Below are positions 17,175 through 25,902 of a stretch of DNA of 64,000 nucleotides, in pieces. Source of the stretch: JAZKAR01 sp040389065 (GTDB lineage Bacteria > Pseudomonadota > Gammaproteobacteria > Burkholderiales > Casimicrobiaceae); assembly GCA_040389065.1 (NCBI GenBank), contig JAZKAR010000015.1, positions 1 through 64,000 on the forward strand. Reading direction: 5' to 3'. The number at the start of each line of letters is the position of its first letter. Within the stretch, counting starts at the first letter, position 1. The notes under the pieces were generated by a model. The model did not search any database and had not been told where the DNA came from. It saw only the letters and a program-made list of their open reading frames with translations. The position numbers were made by a program, and so were the translations under genes.

Positions 17175-17381
17175 ATGAGTATTTTAATTAGTGTGGGAAC
17201 CTTAATATGCTTCACGTTTTTTATTGCCATCGTATTTCGTGCGTATAGCAGACGGCAGCAATCTGCTTATAGTGAAGCGGCTAGTATTCCCTTTGATTTA
17301 CCTGATGAATTTTCTGAGAAGGTTTCTGATAAAGCTGGCTATGTATCTCCTTCTAATACCGCAAAAGGAGAAACAGCATGA
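17175..17381 (+). CDS. ccoQ: Cbb3 oxidase small subunit CcoQ (FixQ)
   Basis: A 68-residue single-span membrane protein (helix about 4-25, ICFTFFIAIVFRAYSRRQQ), followed by an acidic cytoplasmic tail with IPFDLPDE. CcoQ stabilises the association of CcoP with CcoNO in several species. AGGAG at 17163-17167 lies 7 nt before ATG 17175, which is preferred to an in-frame GTG at 17166. Its stop overlaps the ccoP start by 4 bases (ATGA), so translation is coupled. Confidence 0.93.
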   Translation: MSILISVGTLICFTFFIAIVFRAYSRRQQSAYSEAASIPFDLPDEFSEKVSDKAGYVSPSNTAKGETA

Positions 17382-18301
17382 GTGATTTTTTATCAAACTT
17401 CTGGTCGATGTTTATCGCTATTGTGACGGTGCTCAGTATCGTTGGGGTATTGGTGTTTTTAAGAGCGCAAAGCACGCGAAAAGTGATTAAAAATAAAGAA
17501 GGGGAAACGACTGACACCGGGCATCGGTGGGATGGTGATTTGAGAGAATTAAATAATCCTATGCCCCGTTGGTGGCTGGTTATGTTTTATCTAGGTATTT
17601 TATTTGGGGCAGCTTATTTAGCCTTATACCCTGGTTTAGGAGCATTTAAAGGGGTTAAAAATCTTTCTTCTCTTGATGAATACGAACAAGAGCGCAAACA
17701 AGTTGAAGAGGCAAGCAAGCCTGTTTATACACGCTTTATGAAACTCGATGTGCCTCATCTTGCGAAAGATGCTGAGGCGCGTGCAATCGGGCAGCGTTTA
17801 TTTTTGAATGTTTGTGCGCAGTGTCACGGTTCTGATGCAGAGGGCGCAAAAGGCTTTCCTAATTTAACAGATAAAGATTGGTTATATGGCGGTGAACCTG
17901 AAACTATTCGTGCAACGATTGCTAAGGGCAGGCATGGGGTGATGCCTCCTTTTGGTCAGGTGTTAGGTGCCGAAAAAATTCAGGATGTGGCTAACTATGT
18001 ACGGGCTTTTTCGGGCTTGAGTGTTCAAAGTGCTCGCGTTGTAAGGGGCTATGTAACCTTTCAAAGCACCTGTGCAGCGTGCCATGGCCCTGAGGGCAAA
18101 GGTAACCAAGCGCTAGGCGCGCCTAATTTAACCGATGATGTATGGTTATATGGCAGCTCAGAAAAAACAATTATTGAGACCATTACGAAAGGGCGTAATA
18201 ACCAAATGCCTGCTCATGAGGAGAAATTAACACCTGAAAAAATTCATTTGCTTACAGCGTATATTTGGGGATTTTCAAATTCCCACGCCTCAAAAGAGTA
18301 A
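17378..18301 (+). CDS. ccoP: Cbb3-type cytochrome c oxidase subunit III (di-heme)
   Basis: 307 residues. Membrane helices are at about 8-28 and 62-82, with the CcoP marker HRWDGDLRELNNPMPRWW between them. Two class I cytochrome c domains follow, with CAQCHGSDAEG and CAACHGPEGKG heme sites and axial Met in VMPPFG and QMPAHE. It receives electrons from soluble or membrane cytochromes c. The start overlaps ccoQ by ATGA, and AAAGGAG lies upstream. ccoG starts 5 bp after its stop. Confidence 0.97.
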   Translation: MSDFLSNFWSMFIAIVTVLSIVGVLVFLRAQSTRKVIKNKEGETTDTGHRWDGDLRELNNPMPRWWLVMFYLGILFGAAYLALYPGLGAFKGVKNLSSLDEYEQERKQVEEASKPVYTRFMKLDVPHLAKDAEARAIGQRLFLNVCAQCHGSDAEGAKGFPNLTDKDWLYGGEPETIRATIAKGRHGVMPPFGQVLGAEKIQDVANYVRAFSGLSVQSARVVRGYVTFQSTCAACHGPEGKGNQALGAPNLTDDVWLYGSSEKTIIETITKGRNNQMPAHEEKLTPEKIHLLTAYIWGFSNSHASKE

Positions 18302-18306
18302 CTAAA

Positions 18307-19776
18307 ATGAGCCGCCGTATTATCCCTATTATAGATAAACGCCATCTTCCTGAGGTTGAAAAGCAGGAAGATGGCGCAGGTGAGGTTGAAGTTGAAGCGC
18401 TATATGCCTCGAGCAAAAAAATTTATGTGCGTGCTGTAAAAGGGTTGTTTTCAAGTTGGCGCATTGCGTTTGTAATACTAACGCAATGTATTTATTACGG
18501 CTTGCTGTGGGTGCCATGGAATGATAGGCAGGCCGTACTTTTTGATTTGGTATCTAGAAAATTTTATATTTTTGGCTTGGTGCTGTGGCCTCAAGATGTT
18601 ATTTATTTAACGCTTTTGCTGCTTATTTCAGCCTTATCGCTATTCTTATTTACAGCGGTAGCAGGGCGCTTATTTTGTGGCTATGCTTGCCCGCAAACGG
18701 TATATACCGAAATTTTTATGTGGATTGAGCAGAAAATAGAAGGCGATCATGTGGCAAGATTGCGCCTTGATTCATCCCCTTGGACTGCGCGAAAAATAAG
18801 ATTAAAGCTAACCAAGCATTTTCTATGGCTGTTAATAGCAGGTTGGACAGGCTTTACGTTCGTAGGTTACTTCACGCCTGTTTCTACATTAATAAGCGAA
18901 ATTAAAAATTTCAGCTTAGGCGGGTGGGAGGCCTTTTGGTTATGCTTTTATAGCTTCGCTACGTGGGGTAATGCAGGCTTTATGCGTGAGCAGGTCTGTA
19001 AATACATGTGCCCTTATGCACGATTTCAAAGTGTGATGTTTGATTCAGATACACTCATTGTGTCATATGACGCTGCACGCGGAGAGCCGCGAGGCAGTCG
19101 TGCAAAAAAAACAGATTATCAGGCCGCAGGGCTGGGGTCATGTGTAGATTGCAATATCTGCGTTCAGGTATGCCCAACAGGCATTGATATTCGCCAAGGG
19201 CTTCAATATGAGTGTATTGGTTGCGGCGCGTGTATTGATGCGTGCGATGATGTCATGGATAAAATGCATTATCCAAAAGGATTGATTCGTTATGCAACCG
19301 AGCGCGCACTGTTAACGCAAACAAAAACACGCGAAAGTTTATGGCAGCATCTCTTTCGCTCACGCGTGCTTATTTATACCGCTTTATTGCTGGTGCTATG
19401 CGGCGCATTTGCTGCTTCCTTATTCTATAGAGCAACTTTTCGAGCAGATATTATGCGCGATCGTGGAGCGTTAACCCGTGAAGTTGCAGGGGGCTTCATT
19501 GAAAATGTGTATCGTTTAAATGTAATGAACACGTCTGAAAAGCCTTTAACGCTAAGTGTAAGTGTGAAGGGGATGAATACCTTGATGTTACCAAAGGAAC
19601 AACGCACTTTGCATTTGGCACCGTTGAGTAATCAGCAAATTCCAGTAAAGCTTAGAGCACAAGCAGAAGCAGCCTCAGAAGGTTCTCATCCAATTCAGTT
19701 TACGTTTGAATCGGTAGAAGAGGGGCGCTCAGTAAAGCGTGAAGAAAAAGCCATATTTATTATGCCTAAACTTTAA
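18307..19776 (+). CDS. ccoG: Cbb3 oxidase assembly ferredoxin CcoG (FixG/RdxA)
   Basis: A polyferredoxin with five or so membrane helices, proposed to reduce copper(II) during cbb3 assembly. Seen: GRLFCGYACPQTVYTEI in a membrane-proximal loop, a second such loop EQVCKYMCPYARFQ, then two 4Fe-4S motifs CVDCNICVQVCPTGID and CIGCGACIDACDDVMD. A C-terminal Ig-like FixG_C domain of about 110 residues follows (YRLNVMNTSEKPLTLSV). 489 residues from ATG 18307; an upstream in-frame TTG at 18265 lies inside ccoP and is rejected. It is co-transcribed with ccoNOQP and ccoH. Confidence 0.95.
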   Translation: MSRRIIPIIDKRHLPEVEKQEDGAGEVEVEALYASSKKIYVRAVKGLFSSWRIAFVILTQCIYYGLLWVPWNDRQAVLFDLVSRKFYIFGLVLWPQDVIYLTLLLLISALSLFLFTAVAGRLFCGYACPQTVYTEIFMWIEQKIEGDHVARLRLDSSPWTARKIRLKLTKHFLWLLIAGWTGFTFVGYFTPVSTLISEIKNFSLGGWEAFWLCFYSFATWGNAGFMREQVCKYMCPYARFQSVMFDSDTLIVSYDAARGEPRGSRAKKTDYQAAGLGSCVDCNICVQVCPTGIDIRQGLQYECIGCGACIDACDDVMDKMHYPKGLIRYATERALLTQTKTRESLWQHLFRSRVLIYTALLLVLCGAFAASLFYRATFRADIMRDRGALTREVAGGFIENVYRLNVMNTSEKPLTLSVSVKGMNTLMLPKEQRTLHLAPLSNQQIPVKLRAQAEAASEGSHPIQFTFESVEEGRSVKREEKAIFIMPKL

Positions 19777-19788
19777 ATAAAGGAGAGC

Positions 19789-20004
19789 ATGATGCGCCAG
19801 TCATCTGCACCCTGGTATCGAGATCGTTGGCCGTGGCTGCTTATTTTAGGCCCTGCTATTGTAGCGGTAGCATGCATGATTACCATCTGGCTGGCGTATG
19901 CTCATCCTGATCATGTCATCATTTCAAAAGAGGCTGTACGCGGGTTAGTTGTTAATATAGATCATGCTCCCCCAAAGCATGGGGATATACCTCAAAGGAG
20001 GTAG
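19789..20004 (+). CDS. ccoH: FixH/CcoH-like cbb3 assembly membrane protein, short form
   Basis: 71 residues with one membrane helix in the motif WPWLLILGPAIVAVACMITIW, the family signature of FixH/CcoH, preceded by the amphipathic PWYRDR. The protein stops about 30 residues after the helix (DHVIISKEAVRGLVVNID), so the periplasmic domain of longer FixH proteins is missing. Short forms occur in some Proteobacteria. AAGGAGAG precedes the tandem ATG codons at 19789 and 19792. It lies between ccoG and another small membrane gene. Confidence 0.85.
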   Translation: MMRQSSAPWYRDRWPWLLILGPAIVAVACMITIWLAYAHPDHVIISKEAVRGLVVNIDHAPPKHGDIPQRR

Positions 20005-20008
20005 CATC

Positions 20009-20224
20009 ATGAAAAAATGGATATATATACTATGGCCTTCTTTTTTAGTGGCTTGTATGATGGAAATGGCTGTATTTAGCTTAATTGATCCGATTGATAT
20101 TCCTATTTTTAAGCAAACAGTTGAATTTTCGCATCAGGCTTTATATAGCTTGGCTTTTTTCACGTTTTGGTTTTTTAGTGCGCTATCGAGTTGGATAACG
20201 TTGCTTTTAGTTAAGCGGCTTTAA
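20009..20224 (+). CDS. Conserved small membrane protein of the cco locus
   Basis: 71 residues with two membrane helices (about 4-25 and 45-68) joined by a short loop, FSLIDPIDIPIFKQTVEFSHQ. The start KKWIYILWPSFLVA resembles small proteins seen beside ccoG/ccoH in other Proteobacteria. No function is known. AAAGGAGG is 7 nt before ATG 20009, which fixes the start. The stop is 3 bp before the next gene. A role in cbb3 assembly is inferred from position only. Confidence 0.78.
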   Translation: MKKWIYILWPSFLVACMMEMAVFSLIDPIDIPIFKQTVEFSHQALYSLAFFTFWFFSALSSWITLLLVKRL

Positions 20225-20226
20225 AC

Positions 20227-20973
20227 ATGCTAGGCGGCATTATCATTAGCGCGGCTGCTATGGGCTTGGTAGGTGGAATACATTGCGCCAGTATGTGTGG
20301 CGGAATGGTAGCGGCTTTTTCTAAGATGAGTAACGTGCAACCTGTGCAGTTTATGCAGCGTCGTACATTGCTTAATCATCTTCTACAGGTATTGCCTTAT
20401 CATTTAGGCAGAATCATAAGCTACGCGCTTTTAGGCGCTTTATTTGCGAGTATTGGCCCTCTTTTTTGGCAAATAGGGCATATTCCCAAAGCGATATACG
20501 CCTTAGAAAATGTTTTGCTTATCATCATGGGGGTATATCTCATATGCCAGACAAAGTTACGATTTTTATCGCTTATTGAAACATTCAGCTTATTTATCTT
20601 TCAGCGATTACAACCTGTATTGAAAAAAGTGTTGGCTTTCTGCCTTGGGCAGTATCGCCCTCTAAGCCAATTTATACTAGGAATGTTTTGGGGGTTAATT
20701 CCCTGCGGTATGGTGTATGGCGCGTTAGCGATTGCGGCTTTTTCAGGCAATGCGTTAGGGGGATTCGCAGTAATGCTAGCATTTGGAATAGGCACATTAC
20801 CGAATTTGATATTGATAGGCGAGTTAGCCAATCGCTTTCGAGGATGGATAAAGGCGCCTTATGCTCATGCGGTGAGTGGTACACTTATTTTAACAATGGG
20901 ATGCATCGGTTTTTTCAGGCTCTTTAATTTAGATGCAGCAGCTTTATTGGGCTATTGTTTTATAGGAAGCTAG
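20227..20973 (+). CDS. TauE/SafE-like (DsbD-type) membrane protein of the cco locus
   Basis: 248 residues, six membrane helices. It opens with GLVGGIHCASMCGGMVAAFS, the HCxxMCGG motif of the sulfite exporter TauE/SafE / DsbD_2-like group, and has a second half with LGMFWGLIPCGMVYGALAIAAFSG, an internal repeat of the same fold. The paired Cys and Met suggest copper or thiol transfer across the membrane, and such genes are often next to cbb3 operons. The substrate is unknown. It is tightly packed after the previous gene (3 bp) and is the last gene of the cco run. Confidence 0.82.
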   Translation: MLGGIIISAAAMGLVGGIHCASMCGGMVAAFSKMSNVQPVQFMQRRTLLNHLLQVLPYHLGRIISYALLGALFASIGPLFWQIGHIPKAIYALENVLLIIMGVYLICQTKLRFLSLIETFSLFIFQRLQPVLKKVLAFCLGQYRPLSQFILGMFWGLIPCGMVYGALAIAAFSGNALGGFAVMLAFGIGTLPNLILIGELANRFRGWIKAPYAHAVSGTLILTMGCIGFFRLFNLDAAALLGYCFIGS

Positions 20974-21034
20974 CTGCATAATGGGCAATAAGGTTTATAA
21001 TTCAATTTAAATATATGTGTAAGGTTTTACAGCC

Positions 21035-21535
21035 ATGATTCTTTCTCGAACGAGTCAATATGCAATACAAACGCTGATTTATATTGCTACGCAACCACGT
21101 GGAGAGCCTGTGTTAGCGCGTAAGGCGGCAGAGCGGCTGGGGGTTCCTCCTGCGTATCTTGCCAAAATTATGCAGGTACTAAGCCGGGGAGGTATTTTAG
21201 ATTCTTTCCGTGGCCCTTCGGGAGGTTTTGTTTTAAAAGCTGGAGCTGAAAAAACCAACTTAATGGAGATTGTGAATCTGATTGAAGGGCCAGGGTTAGT
21301 AGGAACCTGTGTGCTAGGTTTAAAGGTATGCAGTGATGCTACAGCTTGCCCAATGCATGCGAAATGGCAGCCAATTAAGATGAATGTATTGAAGCTACTT
21401 CAAGAACAAACGCTTGAAAAGCTCGCTGTAGCTGTAGCAAGTGGTTTGTACCGCATTGCAGATTTACCTGCGCAGTTCGTGAGTGGCGAGAGCGAGAATG
21501 TTGTAAATGTTGTTACCTTAAATTCAGCTTCATAA
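21035..21535 (+). CDS. Rrf2-family transcriptional regulator
   Basis: 166 residues. An N-terminal winged helix (MILSRTSQYAIQTLIYIA, then AERLGVPPAYLAKIMQVLSRGGIL and the wing SFRGPSGGFVLKAG) is followed by a dimerisation helix and three Cys in CVLGLKVCSDATAC (C-x6-C-x5-C). This spacing suggests an Fe-S or NO-sensing member, as in NsrR, IscR and relatives, though it does not exactly match either. The extended C-terminal tail (about 30 residues) is polar. It sits between the cco locus and a desaturase gene; regulation of respiration by redox or NO is a reasonable guess only. Confidence 0.85.
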   Translation: MILSRTSQYAIQTLIYIATQPRGEPVLARKAAERLGVPPAYLAKIMQVLSRGGILDSFRGPSGGFVLKAGAEKTNLMEIVNLIEGPGLVGTCVLGLKVCSDATACPMHAKWQPIKMNVLKLLQEQTLEKLAVAVASGLYRIADLPAQFVSGESENVVNVVTLNSAS

Positions 21536-21702
21536 AAAGCTTGAGTTTTTTTTGATTTCTATTTAGGATATTAGTATCTTTAAATCTTGTTTTAAGGAAA
21601 GTAATAAATATTTATTGTTTGGCCTTAGGCGTGACGCTGGTATTAGCGATCGGCAATGTTGATTTAGAAGCATCTTTATATCCTCAGCAGGAGTAGAACC
21701 AT

Positions 21703-22905
21703 ATGGAAACCTTTCTGATTCAAGGAACAAGGTTATTGGGGGGCTTAGTTCATATGCCTTTATGGGCTTATGCGGTAGCAGCCTTAGTGTTAACACATAT
21801 TACAATTGCTTCTGTGACCATTTTTTTACATCGAAATCAAGCACATCGAGCAGTGGAACTGCATCCGATAATGAGTCATTTTTTTCGGTTCTGGCTGTGG
21901 ATGACAACAGGAATGGTGACCCAAGAATGGGTGTCGGTACACCGTAAGCACCATGCATTTTGTGAGCGTAAGGGAGATCCGCATAGCCCTCAAATTTATG
22001 GAATTGAAAAAGTATTATGGCAGGGAGTGGAGCTGTATAAGGTTGAAGCTAATAATCCTGAAACCATTAAGCGTTTTGGGCATGCAACACCTGATGATTG
22101 GTTTGAGCGCAATGTTTACAAACCGTATTCAAAAACAGGTATCGTATTCATGTGCATGATCGATCTTCTTGTGTTTGGGCCATTAGGGTTAAGCATTTGG
22201 GCGGTACAAATGATTTGGATTCCTCTTTTTGCAGCCGGAATCGTGAATGGAATAGGCCATTATTGGGGGTATCGTAATTATGAAGTAAATGATACAAGCA
22301 CTAATATTTCGCCCTGGGGAATTTTGATTGGAGGAGAAGAGCTTCATAATAATCACCATGCGTTTCCTGCCTCTGCCAAGCTTTCAGCAAAATGGTATGA
22401 ATTGGATATAGGTTGGTTATATATCTGTTTGCTCGAGTGGGTTGGATTGGCAAAGGTTAAAAAAGTTATTCCTGAATATGCGTTAGATTTTTCGAAGACA
22501 GTACCTGATCATTCTAGTTTAGAAGCCATTACGTTGCATCGTTATGCTGTATTGATTGAGTATGGCAAGATGATGTGGAAATTAGGAAGAAGTGAAATCA
22601 AGAAAGTACAACGTACCCACACTGAATTAACTAATCGTTCTGGTCGTCAATGGTGGAAGCTGTTGCGAAAAGATAAATCATCATTATCAGTGATTGAGCG
22701 AGATGAACTTCAACAGCTGTTACAAACAAGCGTATTGCTGCATACTTTGTATGAGTTTTATGAAGGGCTACAAGATCTTTGGGGGCGTTCTGAATCCTCT
22801 TCTGAAGATTTAACAATGCAGCTGCAAGCATGGTGTGTACGTGCACAATCGAGTGGAATAGTTGCATTGGCTGACTTTTCACGTTATTTGACGCGATTTG
22901 CTTAG
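21703..22905 (+). CDS. Membrane fatty-acid (acyl-CoA) desaturase
   Basis: A di-iron membrane desaturase of 400 residues. The three histidine boxes are present: HRNQAH near 43-48, HRKHH near 82-86, and HNNHH near 215-219 in GGEELHNNHHAFPASA. Membrane helices lie around 10-40 and 145-190. It introduces a double bond in saturated acyl chains using O2, which fits next to oxygen-responsive genes. The last 130 residues form a charged helical extension (KDKSSLSVIERDELQQLL) beyond the catalytic core. The ATG at 21703 has AGCAGGAG 13 nt upstream. A small hairpin follows the stop. Confidence 0.92.
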   Translation: METFLIQGTRLLGGLVHMPLWAYAVAALVLTHITIASVTIFLHRNQAHRAVELHPIMSHFFRFWLWMTTGMVTQEWVSVHRKHHAFCERKGDPHSPQIYGIEKVLWQGVELYKVEANNPETIKRFGHATPDDWFERNVYKPYSKTGIVFMCMIDLLVFGPLGLSIWAVQMIWIPLFAAGIVNGIGHYWGYRNYEVNDTSTNISPWGILIGGEELHNNHHAFPASAKLSAKWYELDIGWLYICLLEWVGLAKVKKVIPEYALDFSKTVPDHSSLEAITLHRYAVLIEYGKMMWKLGRSEIKKVQRTHTELTNRSGRQWWKLLRKDKSSLSVIERDELQQLLQTSVLLHTLYEFYEGLQDLWGRSESSSEDLTMQLQAWCVRAQSSGIVALADFSRYLTRFA

Positions 22906-22938
22906 CATATTTCACTAATGTCTCGTTTCTCATCGTAA

Positions 22939-22955
22939 TTCCCGCTTTCGCGGGA
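22939..22955 (+). terminator. Weak hairpin after the desaturase gene
   Basis: CCCGC and GCGGG (22941-22945 and 22950-22954) form a short stem with a TTTC loop. The following GTTATAAAAATTT is T-poor, so this is a marginal intrinsic terminator between the desaturase and fnr. Confidence 0.4.
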
Positions 22956-22988
22956 GTTATAAAAATTTAGAAGGCAGGCGGCACGGTT

Positions 22989-23780
22989 ATGAATAAAGTG
23001 ACAAAGCTGATTTATCCTCATCGCTCTGATGAGGGTGAGACGACCAAGAAAGCTTCAAATGATGCTATATGCCCTGTCGCTCAATGTTCTACCTGCCGCC
23101 TTCACACCTTATGTTTACCAGGAGCAGTGGCTGATACACAGTCACATTATGTTGATCAGATAGTGCGTTCGCGCCGGAAAGTTAAACGAGGGGAAACGCT
23201 CTATGGGCTAAATTCAACGTTTCGTTCTTTGTATGCAGTTAGAAATGGATTTTTTAAAACTTCAATGAGTATGCCTGATGGGCGTGAGCAAATTACCGGC
23301 TTTACCATGTCAGCAGATACGATGGGGTTTGATGGTATTGAAACAGATCGTCATACCTTAGAGGTGGTTGCTTTAGAAGATGGCGAAGTGTGTGTGATTC
23401 CTTTCGCACATTTACAAATCATGGCCGAATATGTACCAGGTTTATTGCAGCAGTTACATAAAACCATGAGCCGCGAAATTGTTCGAGATCAGAGAGTTTT
23501 GCTTTTACTCGGAAGTCTTCGCGCAGAAGAGCGTGTGGCTGCATTTCTATTAAACATTTCGCAACGGTTGAGTGCGCGTGGTTATGCGGTACATGAATTT
23601 CATTTGCGTATGACGCGAGAAGAGATCGGCAGTTACTTAAGCTTAAAACTTGAAACTGTCAGTCGTATTCTTTCTCAGTTCCAAAAAAATAATTTGATTG
23701 ATATACAAAATAGACATGTGCGGCTCCTTGATATAGAGCGCTTACAAACAATAGGTGTAAGAGATCATGATATATCATAA
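22989..23780 (+). CDS. fnr: FNR-type oxygen-responsive regulator
   Basis: 263 residues, CRP/FNR superfamily. The N-terminal cluster motif is CSTCRLHTLC (C-x2-C-x5-C), and a distal Cys is in GEVCVIPF, together the four ligands of an O2-labile 4Fe-4S cluster as in E. coli FNR. The beta-roll sensor domain spans about 60-170. The helix-turn-helix is MTREEIGSYLSLKLETVSRILSQF, with the E..S..R recognition residues expected to read TTGAT half-sites. The matching box lies upstream of ccoN. ATG at 22989 with a purine-rich leader. It is convergent with the DUF192 gene, 10 bp apart. Confidence 0.93.
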   Translation: MNKVTKLIYPHRSDEGETTKKASNDAICPVAQCSTCRLHTLCLPGAVADTQSHYVDQIVRSRRKVKRGETLYGLNSTFRSLYAVRNGFFKTSMSMPDGREQITGFTMSADTMGFDGIETDRHTLEVVALEDGEVCVIPFAHLQIMAEYVPGLLQQLHKTMSREIVRDQRVLLLLGSLRAEERVAAFLLNISQRLSARGYAVHEFHLRMTREEIGSYLSLKLETVSRILSQFQKNNLIDIQNRHVRLLDIERLQTIGVRDHDIS

Positions 23781-23790
23781 AGGCTTAGAT

Positions 23791-24309
23791 TTAATTTTGT
23801 GCCTTGTGATAATCGGGTAAACCATAAATTCTGGTGCCCGGAAGAACCCCATGATTTTTAAACCAACCTGCATTCATTTCTAAGCTATACATAGCGGGCT
23901 GCCGAGCGCTGTGATAGTCTAAGCTTTCAGGCCGCATAGTTTCGATATTGATGATATTGCCTTCTGCCGTTAAAAAAGCGACATCAAGAGCTAATCGGGT
24001 ATTTTTCATCCACATCGTAATTTTGCGGGCGCTAGGATATACAAAAACCATGCCATGATTTTCAGGCATAGATGTTCTATACATAAGCCCTAACGTACGG
24101 CTTTCTTCTTTATCTGCTACCTCTGCATCAATCACATGCTGATTAATTCTCAGAGTTTGCCAAATCGGACGGGTAATCATTTGAGCATAAGCATCGGGAT
24201 ACGCATCTGGAGTAGGCTGAGCAGAAGGGCGATGTGCTAAGGCGCAACCTGTCAGAATAAGCGTTCCTAGAAAAGTCAGTGTTTTTAGTAAGTTAGTAAA
24301 AGGCTTCAT
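23791..24309 (-). CDS. DUF192-family lipoprotein
   Basis: 172 residues with a lipoprotein signal (TLILTGC lipobox). The DUF192 core follows: IDAEVADKEESRTLGLMYRTSMPENHGMVFVY, then KITMWMKNTRLALDVAFL and the typical end SLEMNAGWFKNHGVLPGTRI. These proteins are widespread small periplasmic proteins; a structure exists for the fold, but no biochemical activity is agreed. A Pro/Ala/Tyr-rich linker of about 20 residues separates the lipidated Cys from the domain. It stands alone, convergent with fnr. Confidence 0.88.
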   Translation of the reverse strand: MKPFTNLLKTLTFLGTLILTGCALAHRPSAQPTPDAYPDAYAQMITRPIWQTLRINQHVIDAEVADKEESRTLGLMYRTSMPENHGMVFVYPSARKITMWMKNTRLALDVAFLTAEGNIINIETMRPESLDYHSARQPAMYSLEMNAGWFKNHGVLPGTRIYGLPDYHKAQN

Positions 24310-24372
24310 AGTTATCTCTAGTTTTCCGATACGGAAGTTGATCTATTTTATGGTATTTTCTAAGGCGTGCTC

Positions 24373-24497
24373 TCAATTACTAACTATGGCTTGCTGCAAA
24401 AAAGGAGTTATTGCGTCTTCCGCTCTTCATGTACATTAGTACACTTCGGGGCGGGCCTCGTATAAACCTTCTTTTTGCGAATCCAAAGCGTAATTGA
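24373..24497. repeat. Second type of structured intergenic repeat
   Basis: Outer arms TCAATTAC (24373-24380) and GTAATTGA (24490-24497) enclose a second pair, GCAAAAAAGGAGTTAT and a near-complement ending CTTCTTTTTGC. At the centre is a hairpin GTAC-ATTA-GTAC inside CTTCATGTAC and GTACACTTCGGGG. The size and nested layout resemble the main dispersed family, but the sequence is different. A related central hairpin occurs near 28566-28590. Confidence 0.65.
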
Positions 24498-24536
24498 CGA
24501 CGCGCCGTATTTCTCACCTATTAAGGAGTCTTGAAG

Positions 24537-25520
24537 ATGAAGAAACCCGTTCGTGTGACGGTAACAGGCGCTGCAGGTCAAATTGGTTATAGCCTGTTGT
24601 TTAGAATTGCTTCTGGTGAAATGTTAGGGGCTGATCAGCCTGTTATTTTACATCTCTTAGATATTCCTGCCAGTATGCCAGCCCTTCAAGGCGTGGCGAT
24701 GGAACTTGATGACTGCGCTTTCCCTTTATTGCAAGGTTTGGTGTTAACGGATGATCCGATTACAGGGTTTCGTGATACAGATGTCGCCTTATTGGTCGGC
24801 GCACGCCCTCGCGGTCCAGGAATGGAGCGTAAAGATCTGTTAGAAAGCAATGGTGCTATTTTTACAACACAAGGCCGCGCGTTAAATGATGTAGCTAGCC
24901 GCGATGTAAGAGTATTAGTTGTAGGAAACCCTGCGAATACTAATGCGCTGATTGCAATGAATCATGCACCTGATTTGCCCCGCAAAAATTTTACAGCCAT
25001 GATGCGTTTAGATCATAACCGTGCGCGTACTCAATTAGCAAAACAAGCTAAAGTAGCGACAACCGATGTAACACAGGTGATTGTATGGGGAAATCATTCT
25101 GCAACCCAATACCCCGATTATAACCATGCGTTAATTAAAGGGCAGCCAGCTGCTACGGTCATTAATGATCAGGCTTGGTATACCGATACCTTTATTCCTA
25201 CTGTTCAACAGCGTGGTGCTGCCATTATTAAGGCCAGAGGGCTTTCTTCAGCAGCGAGTGCAGCAAATGCAGCCATTGATCATATTCGTAATTGGGTATT
25301 AGGAACGCCGAGCGATGATTGGGTAAGTATGGGTATTCCATCTGATGGAAGCTATGGTATTCCTGAAGGTGTGATTTTTGGATATCCTGTGCGCTGTAAA
25401 AATGGTGCTTATGAGATTGTTCAAGGCTTGGATATTTCAGAATTTAGCCGTACCCGTATCGAAGCTACGTATAAAGAGTTACAAGAAGAGCGCACAGCAA
25501 TTGCCCATCTTTTAAAGTAA
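24537..25520 (+). CDS. mdh: Malate dehydrogenase
   Basis: Interconverts malate and oxaloacetate with NAD in the TCA cycle. The Rossmann start is VTVTGAAGQIGYSLLFRIA. The active-site Arg pair is in GARPRGPGMERKDLLE; VVGNPANTNALI and the catalytic Asp/His regions RLDHNRA and WGNHSATQYPD follow. This is the cytosolic-type MDH common in Betaproteobacteria and some Gammaproteobacteria, not the E. coli mitochondrial-like type. AAGGAG lies 9 nt before ATG 24537; an in-frame TTG at 24531 would be only 3 nt away. 328 codons, full length. Two hairpins follow the stop. Confidence 0.96.
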   Translation: MKKPVRVTVTGAAGQIGYSLLFRIASGEMLGADQPVILHLLDIPASMPALQGVAMELDDCAFPLLQGLVLTDDPITGFRDTDVALLVGARPRGPGMERKDLLESNGAIFTTQGRALNDVASRDVRVLVVGNPANTNALIAMNHAPDLPRKNFTAMMRLDHNRARTQLAKQAKVATTDVTQVIVWGNHSATQYPDYNHALIKGQPAATVINDQAWYTDTFIPTVQQRGAAIIKARGLSSAASAANAAIDHIRNWVLGTPSDDWVSMGIPSDGSYGIPEGVIFGYPVRCKNGAYEIVQGLDISEFSRTRIEATYKELQEERTAIAHLLK

Positions 25521-25524
25521 CAAG

Positions 25525-25586
25525 GTTTTTCCGTTAGAGGAAAAACACATCATTTGAGTTCAGCGACCGCCAGAGGCGGTTCGCTG
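25525..25586 (+). terminator. Paired hairpins downstream of mdh
   Basis: The first stem is GTTTTTCC (25525-25532) with GGAAAAAC (25539-25546). The second is CAGCGACCGCC (25561-25571) with GGCGGTTCGCTG (25575-25586), one bulge. No strong T tract follows either, but together they probably end mdh transcription and protect the 3' end. Confidence 0.55.
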
Positions 25587-25594
25587 GAAGCGGA

Positions 25595-25879
25595 CTAGAC
25601 CTCCGCGTCATAAATCTCTATTCCCAGCGAAGCAGTCAGTTTTGCGCAGAGCTTTGTTACCCATCCATGAAATAACAGTGAGTCAATGTTTCCCGAAACA
25701 TGCAATCCACCTGGCTCCACTGAAGCCGCTATAAACCGGGAGCTGTCCAGCGACCCAAACCAGCACGGCACTTGTTGCCCCTCGCACCACTCACCCATTT
25801 CTCGATAAACAGTCATAACCTTATCCCACTCAGATTTTGAGAGGTTATATGGCAAGTTTAGCGTGATTGACTGTTCCAT
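25595..25879 (-). CDS. Small hypothetical protein, possibly acquired
   Basis: 94 residues, no signal peptide or membrane helix. The protein is rich in Trp and Gly (SEWDKVMTVYREMGEWCEGQ, VPCWFGSLDSS, GGLHVSGNIDSLLFHGW), with four Cys. I do not recognise the family. Its bases look more GC-rich than the neighbours, for example the first 200 bp of the minus strand, which may point to transfer. It is convergent with mdh across the hairpins, and downstream of the DUF486 gene on the same strand with a 23-bp gap. It might be an immunity- or antitoxin-like small protein, but nothing in sequence or context shows that. Confidence 0.6.
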   Translation of the reverse strand: MEQSITLNLPYNLSKSEWDKVMTVYREMGEWCEGQQVPCWFGSLDSSRFIAASVEPGGLHVSGNIDSLLFHGWVTKLCAKLTASLGIEIYDAEV

Positions 25880-25902
25880 AACTATTTAGAAATTAATAGT
25901 CA

